This document shows, one piece after another, positions 12,170 through 24,002 of a DNA stretch of 64,000 bases (positions are counted from its first letter, which is position 1; every line of letters begins with the position of its first letter). Below the pieces are notes generated by a model. That model did not search any database and had not been told where the DNA came from. It saw nothing but the letters and a program-made list of their open reading frames with translations. A program made the position numbers and the translations under genes. The DNA comes from Anagrus nilaparvatae (lineage: Eukaryota; Arthropoda; Insecta; Hymenoptera; Mymaridae): the NCBI GenBank assembly GCA_022575985.1, contig JAKSXM010000014.1, positions 9,486,001-9,550,000 on the forward strand, given 5' to 3'.

Positions 12170-12860
12170 CTAGCTCCGGGGCATTTTATAGATTGACTGG
12201 GGTAGCTGGAATATATACTAAGGCTGATAGGTAAATTTTTTCTCAAATTTGTTTTTAGAACATCAAAAAAAAAAAAACGTAAAATATACTTTTATTTATA
12301 ACTTTTGCACAAAGTAAAATATTCGTCCTCCTGGATAGTTGAGAAAATGTCTAAGGTTAGCTGGGGCAAGAAATTAGGCTGATAGATAAATTCTGTATTC
12401 GAGTTTATTTTTAGAACATCAAAATACGTCTCTAAGGTATTTTTATTTTTGACTTTTTTTAAATATAAAATATTTATTCTCTGGGGCATTTTACTGAGTG
12501 GCTGTGGCAGCTGGATAAAAAACTAAAGTTGGCGGGTAAATTTTTTTTTCAAATTCGTTTTTAAAACATTAAAATATGTAACTGAGGTACTTTTATTTTA
12601 AACTTTTGCAGAAAATAAAATATTAACTTTCTAGGGTAGTTTAGAAGGTCTAGCACCTCAAAAAATACCTCAAAAAACGTAGTTTACATACTTATATTTT
12701 TTTGGACAAATTAAAAGATTTGCCTTCTGGGTGGTTTAAAGGGTGAATGAGTTAGCTGAGGCAAAATCTTAGGGTGTAGGGAAAATTCTAACCTCAGATT
12801 CGTTTTTAGGACATCGTAAAACATACCTTCCGGTAAATTCAGTTCCAGAATCAGAACTTT
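12170..12860. repeat. Diverged minisatellite, period about 150 bases
   Basis: A module with ctggggcattttatag, gtagctgg, aggctgataggtaaatttt, tcgtttttagaacatcaaaa and ttttgcacaaagtaaaatat recurs at about 12175, 12330, 12480, 12630 and 12725. Short ORFs inside are incidental. Confidence 0.75.
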
Positions 12861-13390
12861 TTTTTTTGTGTAGCTGTGTTATTTAACAGTATTTACCTTT
12901 TTGCCTGCAAATAAAATAAGAAGTTCCTAAGATAAAATATTACAAGATTACTCCAAAATTCATAACCCTTCCAACAGCTGGTACGACAAAGTCCTCATTC
13001 ACAGTAAATCTAAATAATCTACAAAATAGCTAGTATTACTAAAATGAGTTGCTGTAGTCTTTTCCGGGTTTAATCATAAGAAAACATTATGGAGTCACAC
13101 GCCGATTTTACAATTTGTTAGAGAAAAGTGTATTAATAATAAATTTCTGAAATAAATATATTGATACCTTTGTTATTTTTAGCATAAATTATTTAATAAA
13201 AACTTCTATTAATTATGAGACACATTCTTTAGTTAAATAAATCTGGAGAGAAAAGGAAGCAAAGAAATTGTTTAATAAAATTATTACTGTTTTTTAATAT
13301 AAAATATTAAATTTTAAAAGTATTTAAAAATCGTTACTATTATTTAACTTCATGACCTTAATAAATAAAAAGTATTTAGATTTTACTTAC
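12861..13390. other. AT-rich, intron following exon 3
   Basis: It begins after the donor GTAAGT (minus strand, 13385-13390) of the channel gene exon. No further exon of that gene is recognisable here, and the rest is A/T-rich. Confidence 0.5.
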
Positions 13391-13734
13391 TTGAAGAGCT
13401 ACGTAGTCCCCAAAACCAATGGTCGTTAACGTAACAAAACAGTAGTAAAAACTGTCAAAATAACTCCAGCCTTCATATTTAGAAAAAACTGCTGCACCGG
13501 TTGTTATTATAATACTAGAAAGTAATCCAGTAGCTAACATTAAATTCATTTCAGTTGCTTCAGTTTTTCGGCATTTAAGATATATCTTTGCTTTTCTAAT
13601 TATTACTGAAGCAAATTTATTTAATCGCTCTCCTATGCTTTGAAACATAACCAATCCTAACGGAATCCCTACCATTGCGTAAAACATGCAAAATGCCTTA
13701 CCACCTACTGTAACTGGTGTTGAGTGGCCATAAC
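13391..13734 (-). CDS. task7: task7-like two-pore K+ channel, exon 3
   Basis: This exon encodes the end of pore loop 1 (Y-G-H-S-T-P), transmembrane helix 2 (MVGIPLGLVMFQSIGERLNK), the cytoplasmic linker, helix 3 (MLATGLLSSIIITTGAAVF) and pore loop 2 with the filter T-I-G-F-G-D. It ends at Y-V-A-L-Q. The match is to insect TASK-type K2P channels, dimeric plasma-membrane leak channels that set resting potential. The acceptor TTTAATTTAG lies just above 13734 and the donor GTAAGT just below 13391. The exon starts in phase 1 and completes a glycine codon with the last base of exon 2. The remaining helix 4 and C-terminus are not seen in the window. The family is certain; the task7 rather than task6 assignment comes from remembered residue identity. 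Confidence 0.93.
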
Positions 13735-15366
13735 CTAAATTAAATTATTTTCATTTTAATCTATAGAATAATTATTATTAGTTATTATAAATATAACCTG
13801 TTGGTGAAATTGTCCATTTCATGAAGTAGACAAATCACCATAATTTCGTTAACCGGGCAGTGGGATTTCCATTAACTCAAAAAAGGTATATAATGGAAAT
13901 AAAATAAAGATTTCATTGACTTTATATTTTTACACATCTTCATTTTTTTTTTAGTTATAAAATTTATTAAAATATATTTTATAAGAATTAATTTTTCATG
14001 AATAGTAATAATAATTATTATGATTTTGGTTGTAGTTACGAATTTTCTTAAGCGCGTAATTCTTACAAATATTTTTTAGTTTTTCACACTTGAAACCATC
14101 TCTATAATATAAATTGTGTGTTTTTTTTTATTTTTGTGTTTTTAAATACAGTTTTTATAACTAAATCATTTAACTAACTTTCGAGATATTTCATCATGAA
14201 ATTGCAAAAACTAACATTCTTTGGCATTTTCACATTACATTATTTAAAAAACTATATTTGAATTTTTAGTCAAAAAGTCAAATCTACTTATCGAGACATT
14301 TTACGATAAAAATACAAAAAATGTCATTTTTGCACTTTAGACTTAAAATATTTTAAATATTTAGAAATAATCCATCGTGTGAACTGTCAAAAATTCTTCC
14401 GGGAAGAAATATCTAATAGCTGTATTCAAAAAAAAATGAATTGTTACCCTTTTTAATTATTATTGTACATGTAAAATTAATTTTTAAATATTTTTTACCA
14501 CTGACTCTTATAAATTTTATAATATTAATAGTCTGATAAGGAGAATGGGAGTTTTGCAGCGCGCGGGTATCCTCAGCATAACAAGGTAAAGCGGCCAGTG
14601 AATTTTGCCAATCCGATCATAAGTCATCAAAGATATATTTAAACAATAAATTACTATCGTGTTACAATTTATTTATTTTACCTTTTTAAAATTAATAATT
14701 AAAATAGTTACCAATTTGAAATATTTGGGATCCCTTGTAAAATTAAGAGTGAATAAAAATTAAAAAAAAATACAGAGCAAAGGGAAAAAGTGTACACGAG
14801 TCTTTTCTTCTTTTGTGTGTGTGACTTGGAATTGTAAAAACAACTTTGTACGCACCATGTGACTTAAAATTGTGAAAGTAAAATTATGTAAGACCTTAAA
14901 ATGTGAGGTAATGGAGGTGCAATATTGCTCCATTTTACAGCATTTAAAAAGCCAAAAATTAAAAAAAAAAAGAGAATTCAAGTATGACATATAAAAGTGA
15001 AAAAAATCAAGCAACAGCCATCATTTATATGTTTTATATCATTAACGTTTTCGCCAGCTGAAAAAATTTTTAAAAATTTTAAAAAATTTTTAACAATTGA
15101 TTTTTGGAAATCATAATTTTTTTTTCTGCTGTTTATTTTGAATTTTGAGAAGCTTAATATTTTAAAATATTTGAAAAATATTTTCATCACTAACAATCTG
15201 TTTTTCAAGTAAAACTGGCAAGATAAAAAAAAACAAATATTCAACAATTTGTATTTTATATTTGTATTTTTCTTTTATTTATAATCTTTTATTTATTTAT
15301 TCAAAATTAAAATTTTATTTGTGTGTAAATTATCAATTTTAACACATTTATTATTATTTTTTTAAA
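13735..15366. other. Intronic AT-rich sequence, nothing recognised
   Basis: Only short low-complexity ORFs occur (for example near 14760-15247). A slightly GC-richer patch at 14520-14640 matches no feature I know. Confidence 0.4.
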
Positions 15367-15582
15367 TTATATTTTTAAATCATTTTTTGTAAATAAACTA
15401 ATAAGCTTTATTTCACCTGGCAACAAATTTACCCCAGAATGTAAAATACTGTTTAATAGCAACTTGTTGTAATCTTCAACAGAGCCATTGGAAACAGAGC
15501 AAAATTGAGGATTTTCAAAATTTATGCTATGTTTTTTACAAAACCGTGATAAAAAATAACATTTCATCAAACGTGGCAAATG
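15367..15582 (-). pseudogene. BEL/Pao pol fragment, left inverted arm
   Basis: The minus strand reads F-C-S-V-S-N-G-S-V-E-D-Y-N and LNSILHSGVNLLPG, the segment just before the RT catalytic core in BEL/Pao pol. The same segment is on the plus strand at 25550-25660. The R1-like LINE interrupts it near 15583, and the arm resumes after that LINE's poly-A at about 19213. Confidence 0.7.
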
Positions 15583-16650
15583 TGGGAATGAAGAAATTGC
15601 GGAGCTTAAACGGATCTGTCACGGAGCACACAGAAGACGGCAAAGAGCGCATGGCCGCCCAGAGCTGGCTATGTGCTCTGAAGAGTACAAGAAAGCCAAG
15701 CATAGGCTGGCGAAAGTTATCCGCCTCAGCAAGGCGCACTGTCTTCGGTCCCTAAGAGATGATATCAACAGCGACCCGTGTGGCCTAGGATATAAGGTTG
15801 TCATGGGCAAACTTAAGTCCGGATGTGACAACACGATGGATGAAGCAGCGACCAAAAGAATAATGGACGCTCTCTTTCCGGATCATCCAAACCAACAACA
15901 CCCGGCTTTGGATGTCCCGAGGGAGCAAGTTCTGCTATTTAACGAGGGTCAATGAAAAATGGAAAAGCGCCAGGACCAGACAGATAACCGCGAAGCTCTT
16001 AAGGCGGCTGCAAAAGTAATTCCTGGTCTCCTCCTTGGCATATTTAATGCGTGCCTAGTGGCAGGCGTCATTCCAAGGGACTGGATAGTGGCCCGTCTGA
16101 CTCTGATAAGCAAGGGAAAGGGTGAACCAGGATCTCCATCATCTTACTGACCATTGTGTATGTTAAATACCATTGGCAAGGTGATGGAGAGCGTGGTCAG
16201 AGGAAGATTGCGGCAGGCAATTAGGGAAGCGGGTGACCTTAGCGACGACCACCACGGTTTTCGTGAGTGCGTTCCACGATCGGTGCCATCGAGCAGGTCG
16301 TGAAGGTAGTTATGAGGACCAGACAAGTGCGGCCGGATATTAAACCGGACGTCTTGCTTGTCACGTTCGATATAATAAACGCATTCAACTCGGCTAAGTG
16401 GGACGATATGTTACACTCCCTTGAGCAGGTATTCAGAGTTCCGGATTATCTGAGAAATATACTCAGAGATTACCTCCGGGACCGATACCTGCGATGGGAC
16501 ACAATCGATGGCACAAGAGGTAAATTATTAAGCGCAGGCATAGCGCAGGGTTTAATTCTGGGCCCTGATCTGTGGAATGCCTTTTACGACGGCTTGCTAA
16601 AGATTGAGCTTCCGGATGGATGCTTCATGATCGGATACGTGGATGATGTT

Positions 16651-17160
16651 TTTTTTTTTTTTTTTTTTTTTTTTTGCATACGAGCAGGGTTGGCGTATGT
16701 AATTTTTACATACGCCTGGGTGAGAATGCGTTACGCATATCTAGGACCGGGCCCTAGATTTTTTTGGACTCCATGCTTAACATGTTTACCGACTACACTC
16801 ACCCCCCCATTAAACATCCTGCGCCTATTACTCTCAAAACCGGAACCACCTTTTCAGGTATAACTTCAGTTTTGAGAAGCGCGGCCTAGATCATAAGATC
16901 TTCATCCTGCCTACAGAGCCTGTTTTCTTCATAATATTTGATTTTTCTTTTAAATATTATGATGAAAACAGGATCCTAGGCTTAACGTGGTGAAGAGTTT
17001 TAAATTTGTATATATTTACGAAAGTATTTTCATACTACGAATAGCGTCTATATACAGTTATGAAACTCTTACTCGAGCGGCGAACCCGCTTCTATATGAA
17101 CGTATCTCTACTTACATATAGTCGCGAGATTTAAACCACTCGACCACCGCCTCGGTTAAA
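16651..17160 (-). mobile_element. tRNA-derived SINE inserted in LINE A
   Basis: The 510-base insertion is flanked by the 11-base duplication TGGATGATGTT (16640-16650 and 17161-17171). The poly-A tail appears as T's at 16651-16675, so it lies on the minus strand. Its 5' end carries a tRNA-like A box (TGGTCGAGTGG) and a weaker B box (GGTTCGCCGC). The LINE frame resumes at once after the right duplication. A hairpin at 16918-16976 and a 3' segment (tttcaggtataacttcagtttt) similar to the 3' UTR of LINE B suggest LINE-driven mobilisation. A second copy is at 52198-52527. Confidence 0.85.
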
Positions 17161-17989
17161 TGGATGATGTTGCTGTAACCATAACAGCTCGAGAGACAGA
17201 GGACCATCACATTACCTTGGATGAGGTCATGCGCCTTATCAATAGCTGGATATCGACTTAGACTGGCAGTTCCAAAAACGGATATTGTCCTTCTGACCCG
17301 AAGAAGGGTTGATACCATATTCGGCGTCAGCTTTGATGACGGAGGTAATCCCCTTATGATCCAGACCAAACCATCGGTCAAATATTTGGGGTTCTTCTTG
17401 GATAACAAGTTGACCTACAATAGAAAATTCCAGCAGGCCTGTGAAAAGGCTGGCCGTGTGAAAAAGTCCCTCTCGTGGCTGATGACGAACATCGGCGGTC
17501 CCAGATCAGGGAAGAGGAGGCTGTTGATCACGATAGTCAACTACATCTTGCTCTACGGTACAGAGGTGTGGGCGGACAATGTCCGCATAAAAAAGTACTA
17601 CAAGAAATTAAAGGCAGTACAGAGGCAGGGGGCACTTCGAATCGCTTGCTCGTACAAGACAGTATCAGAGCCAGCGATCCAGGTGTTGGCTAGGGTAATT
17701 CCCATCGATTTGCTTGCCTTGGAAAGGCAGGCGATCTATAACCGTGAGGAAGAAGAGCGCGACGTAGCTTTCGTTCGCGCTCGCTCCCACACAATGGAAT
17801 GTTGACAGCTTAACAACTTGGAAAGCTGGATGAACCGTGATCATAAGAAGGTAGACTTCTACCTCACACAGTTCCTAACTGGTCACGGTTGTTTCCGCGA
17901 TATGCTTTTCAAGTGGCGCAAGGTGACATCTCTAGAATGCTTGCATTGCCTGGGCGAGCCGGATACCGCTGAGCACACCTCACGGTGCC

Positions 17990-18836
17990 CCTGAAACAAT
18001 TTAAATAAAAATTCAAATTACCTCCGGATATTTGTTTTTTAGTTGCTCAGAGTCACAAAAATCAAAAAATTTAAAAAATTCGTCTGGCGCTTTTTTTTTA
18101 GCTAAAAACTGTTTCATTTCGATATTATAATAAAAAATAATCGGAAAATAATAAATAAATTTTTATAAAAGTTGTTTTAAGTTATAAAAAATAATTTTTA
18201 AGGTAAAAAATCTTTTATAACATTAAATTTACTTTAAAAAATATAGTTTTACTAAAAAAAAGACCTAGAAACAGCAGGCAGCTCAGGGAAGCCCAGGGCA
18301 TCTCAAAATCGAAATTTTAAGAAAAATTATAATTTTAATATAAAAATTAATTAACTAATTAATTAACGAAAATTAAATCATTAACGCCGGAGCGGACAGT
18401 TTTGCAAGTGAGCAAAAATAAATATATACCTTATAGATACGTGGCTAAAAAGTTCATCTTAATAGTAAAATTTCACGCTCTTTCAGAATCTGACATTAGT
18501 TTTGATCTACATTTAAGGAAATATACCCTAAAAAGAGGGGGGAAAGGAGTAGATCAGGCATGACTAGGAAATGTTTAGAAAAATCAATGAAAAAAGTATC
18601 AAATTTTATTGAAAAATGCTTTAACATAATATTTGTTATGTAAATTTAATTAATCTTTGTATACATTGCATTGTGGTCTCATTCATTTTGATCCTACTTA
18701 CAACCCTTAAAATGTGCCATGTGGATAAGGGTAGATACAAAAAAATTAAAATAAAACTTTTTATAATTAAAATTATATTCTTAAGTAGAATTGGCTACTA
18801 ATTTCAAATTTAAAGTCAGTTATTTCCTCCTTCGAT
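17990..18836. other. Insertion of unknown type in LINE A
   Basis: About 840 bases separate two parts of the LINE C-terminal coding region. The segment is AT-rich and has no clear ends or target duplication. A short protein-like stretch lies at its left edge (next entry). Confidence 0.5.
18013..18159 (-). pseudogene. Short unknown coding-like fragment
   Basis: The minus strand has an open frame ending at a TGA at 18013-18015 that includes MKQFLAKKKAPDEFFKFFDF and a tail SEQLKNKYPEVI. Composition looks coding rather than random AT-rich. It could be the C-terminus of a captured host gene or a transposase; I do not recognise it. Confidence 0.3.
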
Positions 18837-18957
18837 GAATGGAGGTCAGAAGGAGTCGTCCCGGAAACGCTGCGCAGTACCGCGAACTGGTACAGTGTGG
18901 CAGAGTACGTATGGGCGACACTGAATAAAAAAAAGGAGGAAGGTTTCCTCTCGTAGG

Positions 18958-19212
18958 AAACTCTCCTCCTTTATTGACAGGGTATGGCGAAGAACTGCCT
19001 TGGATGCATTGTTTCCGGACCTAAGTAACACCTAAACAGGGAGTCCCGGTCCGGATTTTATGATATTGTCATAAATGCAGGAGGGTGGGGAGTTTAGTGG
19101 GTATTACCCTAAATTTGAGGTTGAGTCCCACATAACCTTACAGTACGCGGTGTATGGCATGCGTAAAAGCATTTTTTTCGTCCTACGAAAAAGTCCAAAA
19201 AAAAAAAATAAA
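18958..19212 (+). other. 3' UTR and poly-A of LINE A
   Basis: It follows the ORF2 stop and runs to an A-rich tail near 19199-19212 (aaaaaaaaaaaataaaa). The Pao arm sequence resumes directly after the tail, marking the 3' junction. Confidence 0.7.
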
Positions 19213-19772
19213 AATAAAATAATCTAGTATAATTTGACCTCAACCAGAATGATGATTCTCACTTATATCTAATATGATTTTCAATAAACTGAATAAAAGT
19301 ATTCAATTTAGCTGGTTTAGAATCTCGCTTAACAGTTATTTCATTGGCAACTTACTCTGAGGGGCTGATAGATGTAGTAGTAACAGGGTCAATTGTATAT
19401 GATCTAACATTAATAATTTTTAAAAATTCTTCAAAATGCATCTTAGCATCTTTATTTAATAATTAAACACCATGATAAACTAGTATATCATCCCATCTAT
19501 TGACTGAACGCTTTAGAAATTTAAAAAAAAAAACGGATCGGATCATGATTAATACACTTGACTTTTTCGCCCATTATTTATAAAGTAAATATTAATGAGA
19601 ATTTCTCGACAAAGAGGGCAAATAAATAAAAAAAAAGATACAAATTTTTTACATGTTACGTTCCGCGTGTCTTATCAAACTAAAAAATATTTTATGTATT
19701 AAATTATTGAGATGACCATTATTTACAATATTAAAAAAATATATCATACCATAAAAATAAAAAAATTAAATA
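19213..19772 (-). repeat. Left inverted arm of Pao-related sequence, continued
   Basis: The stretch (for example ttgacctcaaccagaatgat and ctcgacaaagagggcaaat) is the reverse complement of 24190-24667 plus 25377-25440. It lacks the TIR element found in the right arm at 24668-25376, so it serves as an empty site. Confidence 0.8.
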
Positions 19773-20266
19773 TATTGGTATTGGTATTTGTTTAACCTCC
19801 ATCTTAAACTTCCATACGGATGTTGTGACAAAGGTCACCAACAACTGCCCATGCTATCACACCCTGCACTATTTAATTTTTACTATCTAATTTTCTATTT
19901 ATTTATCTATTTTAATGGGTTGAGGATGTGAAAGTGCTTTGTGGCAATTATTAGTGGAGTATTGTTGTATAATTGAGTGTCAGTGTAGCTGGTATTAGCG
20001 TTGAACCTATGTTCCAAGAGGTACGCGACCTCTCCCAAACCCCTTGCCGGCTTATAGTGCCCTAGAAGCACTTCGTACCGCGTTAACCACATAATGTTAA
20101 TTTTTTTTTTTTTTTAAACATTTGGTGGATTCCTTAATTCTAGCACCCACGGAAGAAGAACATCAAGCATTTTTCGCTAAGAAAAAAACTTGATGCTGAT
20201 ATAGCCGGGAATCGAACCGCGAACCTTCAGGTCCGATACCCTAACCACAGAGCTACCGCGGCTCTT
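19773..20266 (-). mobile_element. tRNA-headed SINE, copy 1
   Basis: The 494-base insertion is flanked by the 11-base duplication AAAATTAAATA (19762-19772 and 20267-20277). The inverted right arm near 24180-24200 shows the uninterrupted site. On the minus strand the 5' end has a tRNA-like head (20203-20266: A box TAGCTCTGTGGTTAGGG, B box GGTTCGATTCCC). After a hairpin (gcatcaagttt...aaaatgcttgatg) and a poly-A-like run, a conserved body (19991-20083, with GAGGTCGCGTACCTC) follows, then a tail of ATACCA-like repeats. It shares its body, not its head, with 40182-40562. Confidence 0.85.
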
Positions 20267-21020
20267 AAAATTAAATACATACATTATTTATAAAAACATG
20301 ATAAAATATACATTATTTGAGATTATATAACATACAACGAAATGTTCTTGGTCATTGTTATAATACACACTTATAAAAGAGAAGAACTATATTATTGTAC
20401 AACAGTATTCCCCCATGTATACGTGACATACATTCCTACAATCGTTTTAAGAGGAGTATCAGACAATATCTTTTCAGATCAGATCTTACTTGAAATATAT
20501 TGCTTGACACACTAATACTATTTTTTTACTACATGATTTGACTAATTGATTATTTAATTGATTATTTATTTAATTGACTTATTTTGACTGTCTGACCATT
20601 TCACTCATATTGACTGCTTGTTTTGACATGATTGTTGTATATTTTATTTAAGGTTTAACATATTCTTTGTTATTATATTAGTTTTCAAATTTATAATGTA
20701 TTTATTAATAAGCTATTTAGCATTTCATTTGAAATGTATATATGTATATAATATTGAATTATTGAAATTTGATTGACCCGTCGTGTGGGCCGGATGACAA
20801 TTTGGTGGATTTTTACCACTATGGTTGCTTACCGTCTCGCGATATTCTAGCCCGTCGTGAGACAGGGGGAAAACTAATCTTGAAGTCACGTCTAAATGAT
20901 CCAAAGACCCCCCATAAGTTCGTTCCAGAATAATGCCCTCAGCCAGAATCCTCAGGAACACATGACAGCTTTCTGCGGCACTTATTTGAGTGCACGATGG
21001 TACAAGTACCTAATTAAGAA
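20267..21020. other. End of left arm, then unassigned sequence
   Basis: About 20278-20345 (tatttgagattatataacat) mirrors 24117-24190. From 20346 to 20700 nothing is recognised. From 20740 the composition becomes GC-richer and resembles an R1-like LINE 5' region. Confidence 0.45.
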
Positions 21021-21640
21021 GCGAAGGTACAGAGCCCTGTTTATAAGGGCGGCCTAGATGTTCTCAGAGAGCTTGTCTACTGTTGCGGAATATTCTGGCC
21101 GCACCTTCACACATTACTAAACCAGAAAAAACAACCTGCAGTCATGATTAAGCGGCGACTACCTTTAATCAGCTACGTCGCTGTGCTCGAGGTGGGATTC
21201 TCCCATGCTAGGAGCCAACACGTCAGGTCTAAGGCAACCCTGTATGTGGCCTAATTAGCCCTTAGATTGGAGAAAACCTTGGAGCCCCTTTAATGTGCCT
21301 CTTCCTCAAGGATAGTTTTAGGATAGCAGTCTGTGGCTGCATGCTTGTCAAGAATGCTCGAGGGAAAGACAAGGCATAAAACCCGGTTTATAGGGCAGCC
21401 TCAGTTATTCCAGAACCGCTTATAGCGTAACTATGAGCAGTCTGCGGCATTCTTAACATGGACGCATGGGATACAGCATAGAACATGTCCCTAGAGAAAT
21501 GCAAGGCATGAGACCCGATTTATAGGGCAGCCTCAGTTGTTCCAGAGAGCTATATCCTACATCCTTGATTCTAGTTCAACCTTGAAAAAAAGGCGGCCTG
21601 AACCACCCTCCTCCTTCCTCAGCCTTATGAGGCTCCGGGC
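21021..21640 (+). repeat. LINE 5'-UTR-like repeats
   Basis: A block like caaggcat(g/a)a(g/a)acccg(g/a)tttatagggcagcctcagtt occurs near 21370 and 21508 with a period of about 140 bases, and a diverged version near 21025. Tandem 5' UTR modules are common in LINE promoters; the assignment to LINE A/B is inferred from neighbourhood. Confidence 0.45.
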
Positions 21641-21659
21641 TTTGGACCGGTTTAGCGGA

Positions 21660-23125
21660 GTTTTTATTATTATTATTATTATTTTTTTTTTTTTTTTTTT
21701 TTTTTTGCTTGCCCCAAACTGGAACTCTGTTTTCAGGTATAATTTCAGTTTGGGACGCGCAGCCCAGGCAACTGGCCGCTGCCTTCCCCCAGCCTAGTGA
21801 CAGAAGAGCTATCTTACGATAGAAAGCCCTCCTCCTTTTTCTTCAACAAGGTGGCCCTTACGTACTCTGCTACTTTGTTCCAATTTTCAGAACTCCGTAG
21901 CATTTCCGGGACCATCGTCTCTGGCCTCCAAATCGGGAAGGGCGGGCGCCCTTCCACGTAGCGCACACATCCGAAGAAATTGTGCTCCACTGAATCCTTC
22001 TCGCCTGGGCAGTACAAGCACTCCTCTGTTGCCACCTTATGCCAATGTTTCAACATTGCACGGAAGTAATCGTGTCCTGTTAAAAATTGGGTGAGGTAAA
22101 AATCCACCTCCCGATGTTGTCGTCCAGTCCATGCCTGCAGATCTGAAATCAGTGTGCGCCTCCATCGAGCATTTTCCTCTTCGTCTTTTTTCCATCGTTT
22201 CTGCCATTTTTCCATGCAGCTGGAGCTTCTTCGCGGTCCTTTAAACTATCGTAAATGTATTTCCGCTCCAACGCTAGCAGGTCGATGGGTATGCTACTGC
22301 CTGGATCGCCTCGAGCGATACCGTATAGTACGCGCAGGCGATCCTCAGGGCCGCTTGCCGCTTCACAGACGATATTTTATGTCTATAGTTGGCAAATTTG
22401 GTGATATACGCCCAGATCTCAGATCCATAAAGCATGACAGAGTTGACAACGGACATCAACAATCTTCGCTTCCCGGGTTTGGGCCCTCCTATGTTGGCCA
22501 TGAGCCTTGACAAGGAGGATGCGACCGACGCGGCCTTCTCACTTGACCTCTGAAATTGTTCCCAGAAGTTCAGCTTGTTATCAAGCAGAACTCCCAGGTA
22601 CTTAACCGATGTCTTGGCCTGGATCGTGTGAGGGTTTCCACCATCATCGACATTTACATCGATGTCCGTGGAAATTGTTGTTTGACGGGTCAGTAGGTAG
22701 ATAGTTAGCAGTACGATCTCCATTTTTGGGATCGCGAGCTGGAGCCCGTGCTCGCCCATTCAGAGGTTGATCTGTTTCATGACTAGATTCAACCTCTCCT
22801 GGATTACCTGCATGTCCCTACCGGTGATGGTCAGGGCCACGTCATCCGCGTACCCAATCAGGGAAGCTCCTTTTGGAGGTGAACGCGCAACAAGCCATAG
22901 TAAAAGGCATTCCACAGGTCCGGTCCGAGAACCGAACTTAGGGCAATGCTCGCACTCAAAACCCTCTGTCGCCTGCCATCGAGCGTCTCCTACAGCAGTC
23001 TCCAGTCCCGTAGGTAGTCCCTTAGTACGTTACCCAGATACCTATGTATCCGGAAATCCTACTCGAGAGACCAGATCATGCCATCCCACCTGGCCGAATT
23101 GAAAGCGTTTTTGACATCCAGCGTT
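21660..23125 (-). pseudogene. R1-like LINE ORF2 3' half with 3' UTR (LINE B)
   Basis: Read on the minus strand from 23125: RT palm (LVTLDVKNAFNSARWDGM, SVLGPDLWNAFYYGLL), an intact catalytic box L-I-G-Y-A-D-D-V-A-L, the connecting domain (SVKYLGVLLDNKLNF, SRLMANIGGPKPGKRRLL), and the C-terminal Cys-His region (CLYCPGEKDSVEHNF) ending EEGFLS at 21814. The 3' UTR (21707-21813) contains an inverted pair around gttttcaggtataatttcag, then a poly-A tail seen as T's at 21684-21706. In-frame stops and at least one frameshift near 22270 disable it. It meets a plus-strand LINE fragment head to head at 23125. Confidence 0.88.
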
Positions 23126-23620
23126 ACAAGAAGGACGAAGAGAAACAGAAAAAGTTCTAGTAGAAGTATCAGGAAGAGGCAGGGGCTTCATGTGGATTAG
23201 AAGTAAAACTATAACTTACGTGAACTGCTACCTTACGCCGACCAAACCTACACTGGTGTATTATACGAATTTAAAAGGCATAGAAGACTTTGCGAGAGAT
23301 GCGGGTAATTAAATTAATTTAATTAATTAAATATGATCGTTGCAGGCGATTTTAACGCCAAAGCTGTTGACTGAAAGGACCAAAGGGGCGTCAACCTTTT
23401 AAATGGTATCCAGGCAGGGACTCGTAGTCTTGAATAACACCACTAAGTTAAGAAGTGCCGGTTACAACGAGAAGATAATTGACGTGTCTTGTCCATCTGA
23501 AGGCCTGACACAAGAGTCAATAACTGGCACGTCATGGAAGATTTCACAGCGAGTAACCATGAGTATATTTCGTTTGAAATCTATTACGAACAACAGAACT
23601 CTGTCGTCAGTTATCGTTTA
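23126..23620 (+). pseudogene. R1-like LINE endonuclease fragment
   Basis: The plus strand encodes parts of an APE-type endonuclease: M-I-V-A-G-D-F-N-A-K with the conserved D-F-N catalytic motif, RRGVNLLNG-like residues, and WHVMEDFTAS then HEYISFEIYY. The active enzyme nicks target DNA to prime reverse transcription. Stops and frameshifts are frequent. Confidence 0.75.
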
Positions 23621-23654
23621 TCAGTTTCTTATAATACTCCAGTATAGGTCCGGT

Positions 23655-23790
23655 CATCATAAGGTAAAAGCTCACGTAAGTTATAGTTTTACTTCTAACC
23701 CACGCGAAGCCCTGCCTCTTCCTGATGCTTCTACTAAAATTTTTTCTGGATTATCGATCCAAATAGCTGCTGTTCCGAGTTCGTTGTCGA
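23655..23790 (-). pseudogene. Inverted copy of LINE endonuclease segment
   Basis: About 23665-23745 (cacgtaagttatagttttac, gccctgcctcttcctgatgc) is the reverse complement of 23160-23230 within the preceding fragment. A small inverted duplication or two opposed LINE insertions would explain it. Confidence 0.7.
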
Positions 23791-24002
23791 ACCGTTTAGC
23801 TAGATTTGGGTAGTACCCCCTGGGTACTGTTCGCTGATGATTCAAAGGTCTTCCTTGTCCTCCCTCTGAATTTGATACATGAGCTGGTTTGCTGTCCAGA
23901 CTCTGTGCATGTTTTCTTGGGCCACATTGATCATTTTGATCAAGGTGGACCTGTGATCGCTTTTTGGAACTCAGCGCATTTCCTGGAATCTGGGAAGTTT
24001 TT

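Larger units (their letters stand above)
15583..18957 (+). pseudogene. R1-like LINE ORF2, 5'-truncated (LINE A)
   Basis: Plus-strand pieces in several frames cover the pre-RT linker (EEYKKAKHRLAKVIRLSKA, DPCGLGYKVVMGKL), RT fingers (GVIPRDWIVARLTLISKGKG), palm (LLVTFDIINAFNSAKWDDM, IAQGLILGPDLWNAFYDGLL), the catalytic box as G-Y-V-D-D-V, thumb (SVKYLGFFLDNKLTYNRKF), the C-terminal Cys-His segment (CLHCLGEPDTAEH), and after an 840-base insertion the extreme C-terminus WATLNKKKEEGFLS with a stop at 18955-18957. The usual catalytic alanine is valine. Frameshifts and stops make it non-functional. It carries a SINE (16651-17160) exactly in the catalytic box. It is inserted in the left Pao arm. Confidence 0.88.

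Noticed and set aside
15583..19212. Active LINE A
   Set aside because: Multiple frameshifts, missing endonuclease, and SINE plus 840-base insertions in the ORF.
20203..20266. A functional tRNA gene
   Set aside because: A and B boxes are present but acceptor stems do not pair and the segment is the head of a SINE with target duplications.
22154..23102. Plus-strand ORFs of 111-118 residues
   Set aside because: They are antisense to the minus-strand LINE B RT, which has clear motifs.
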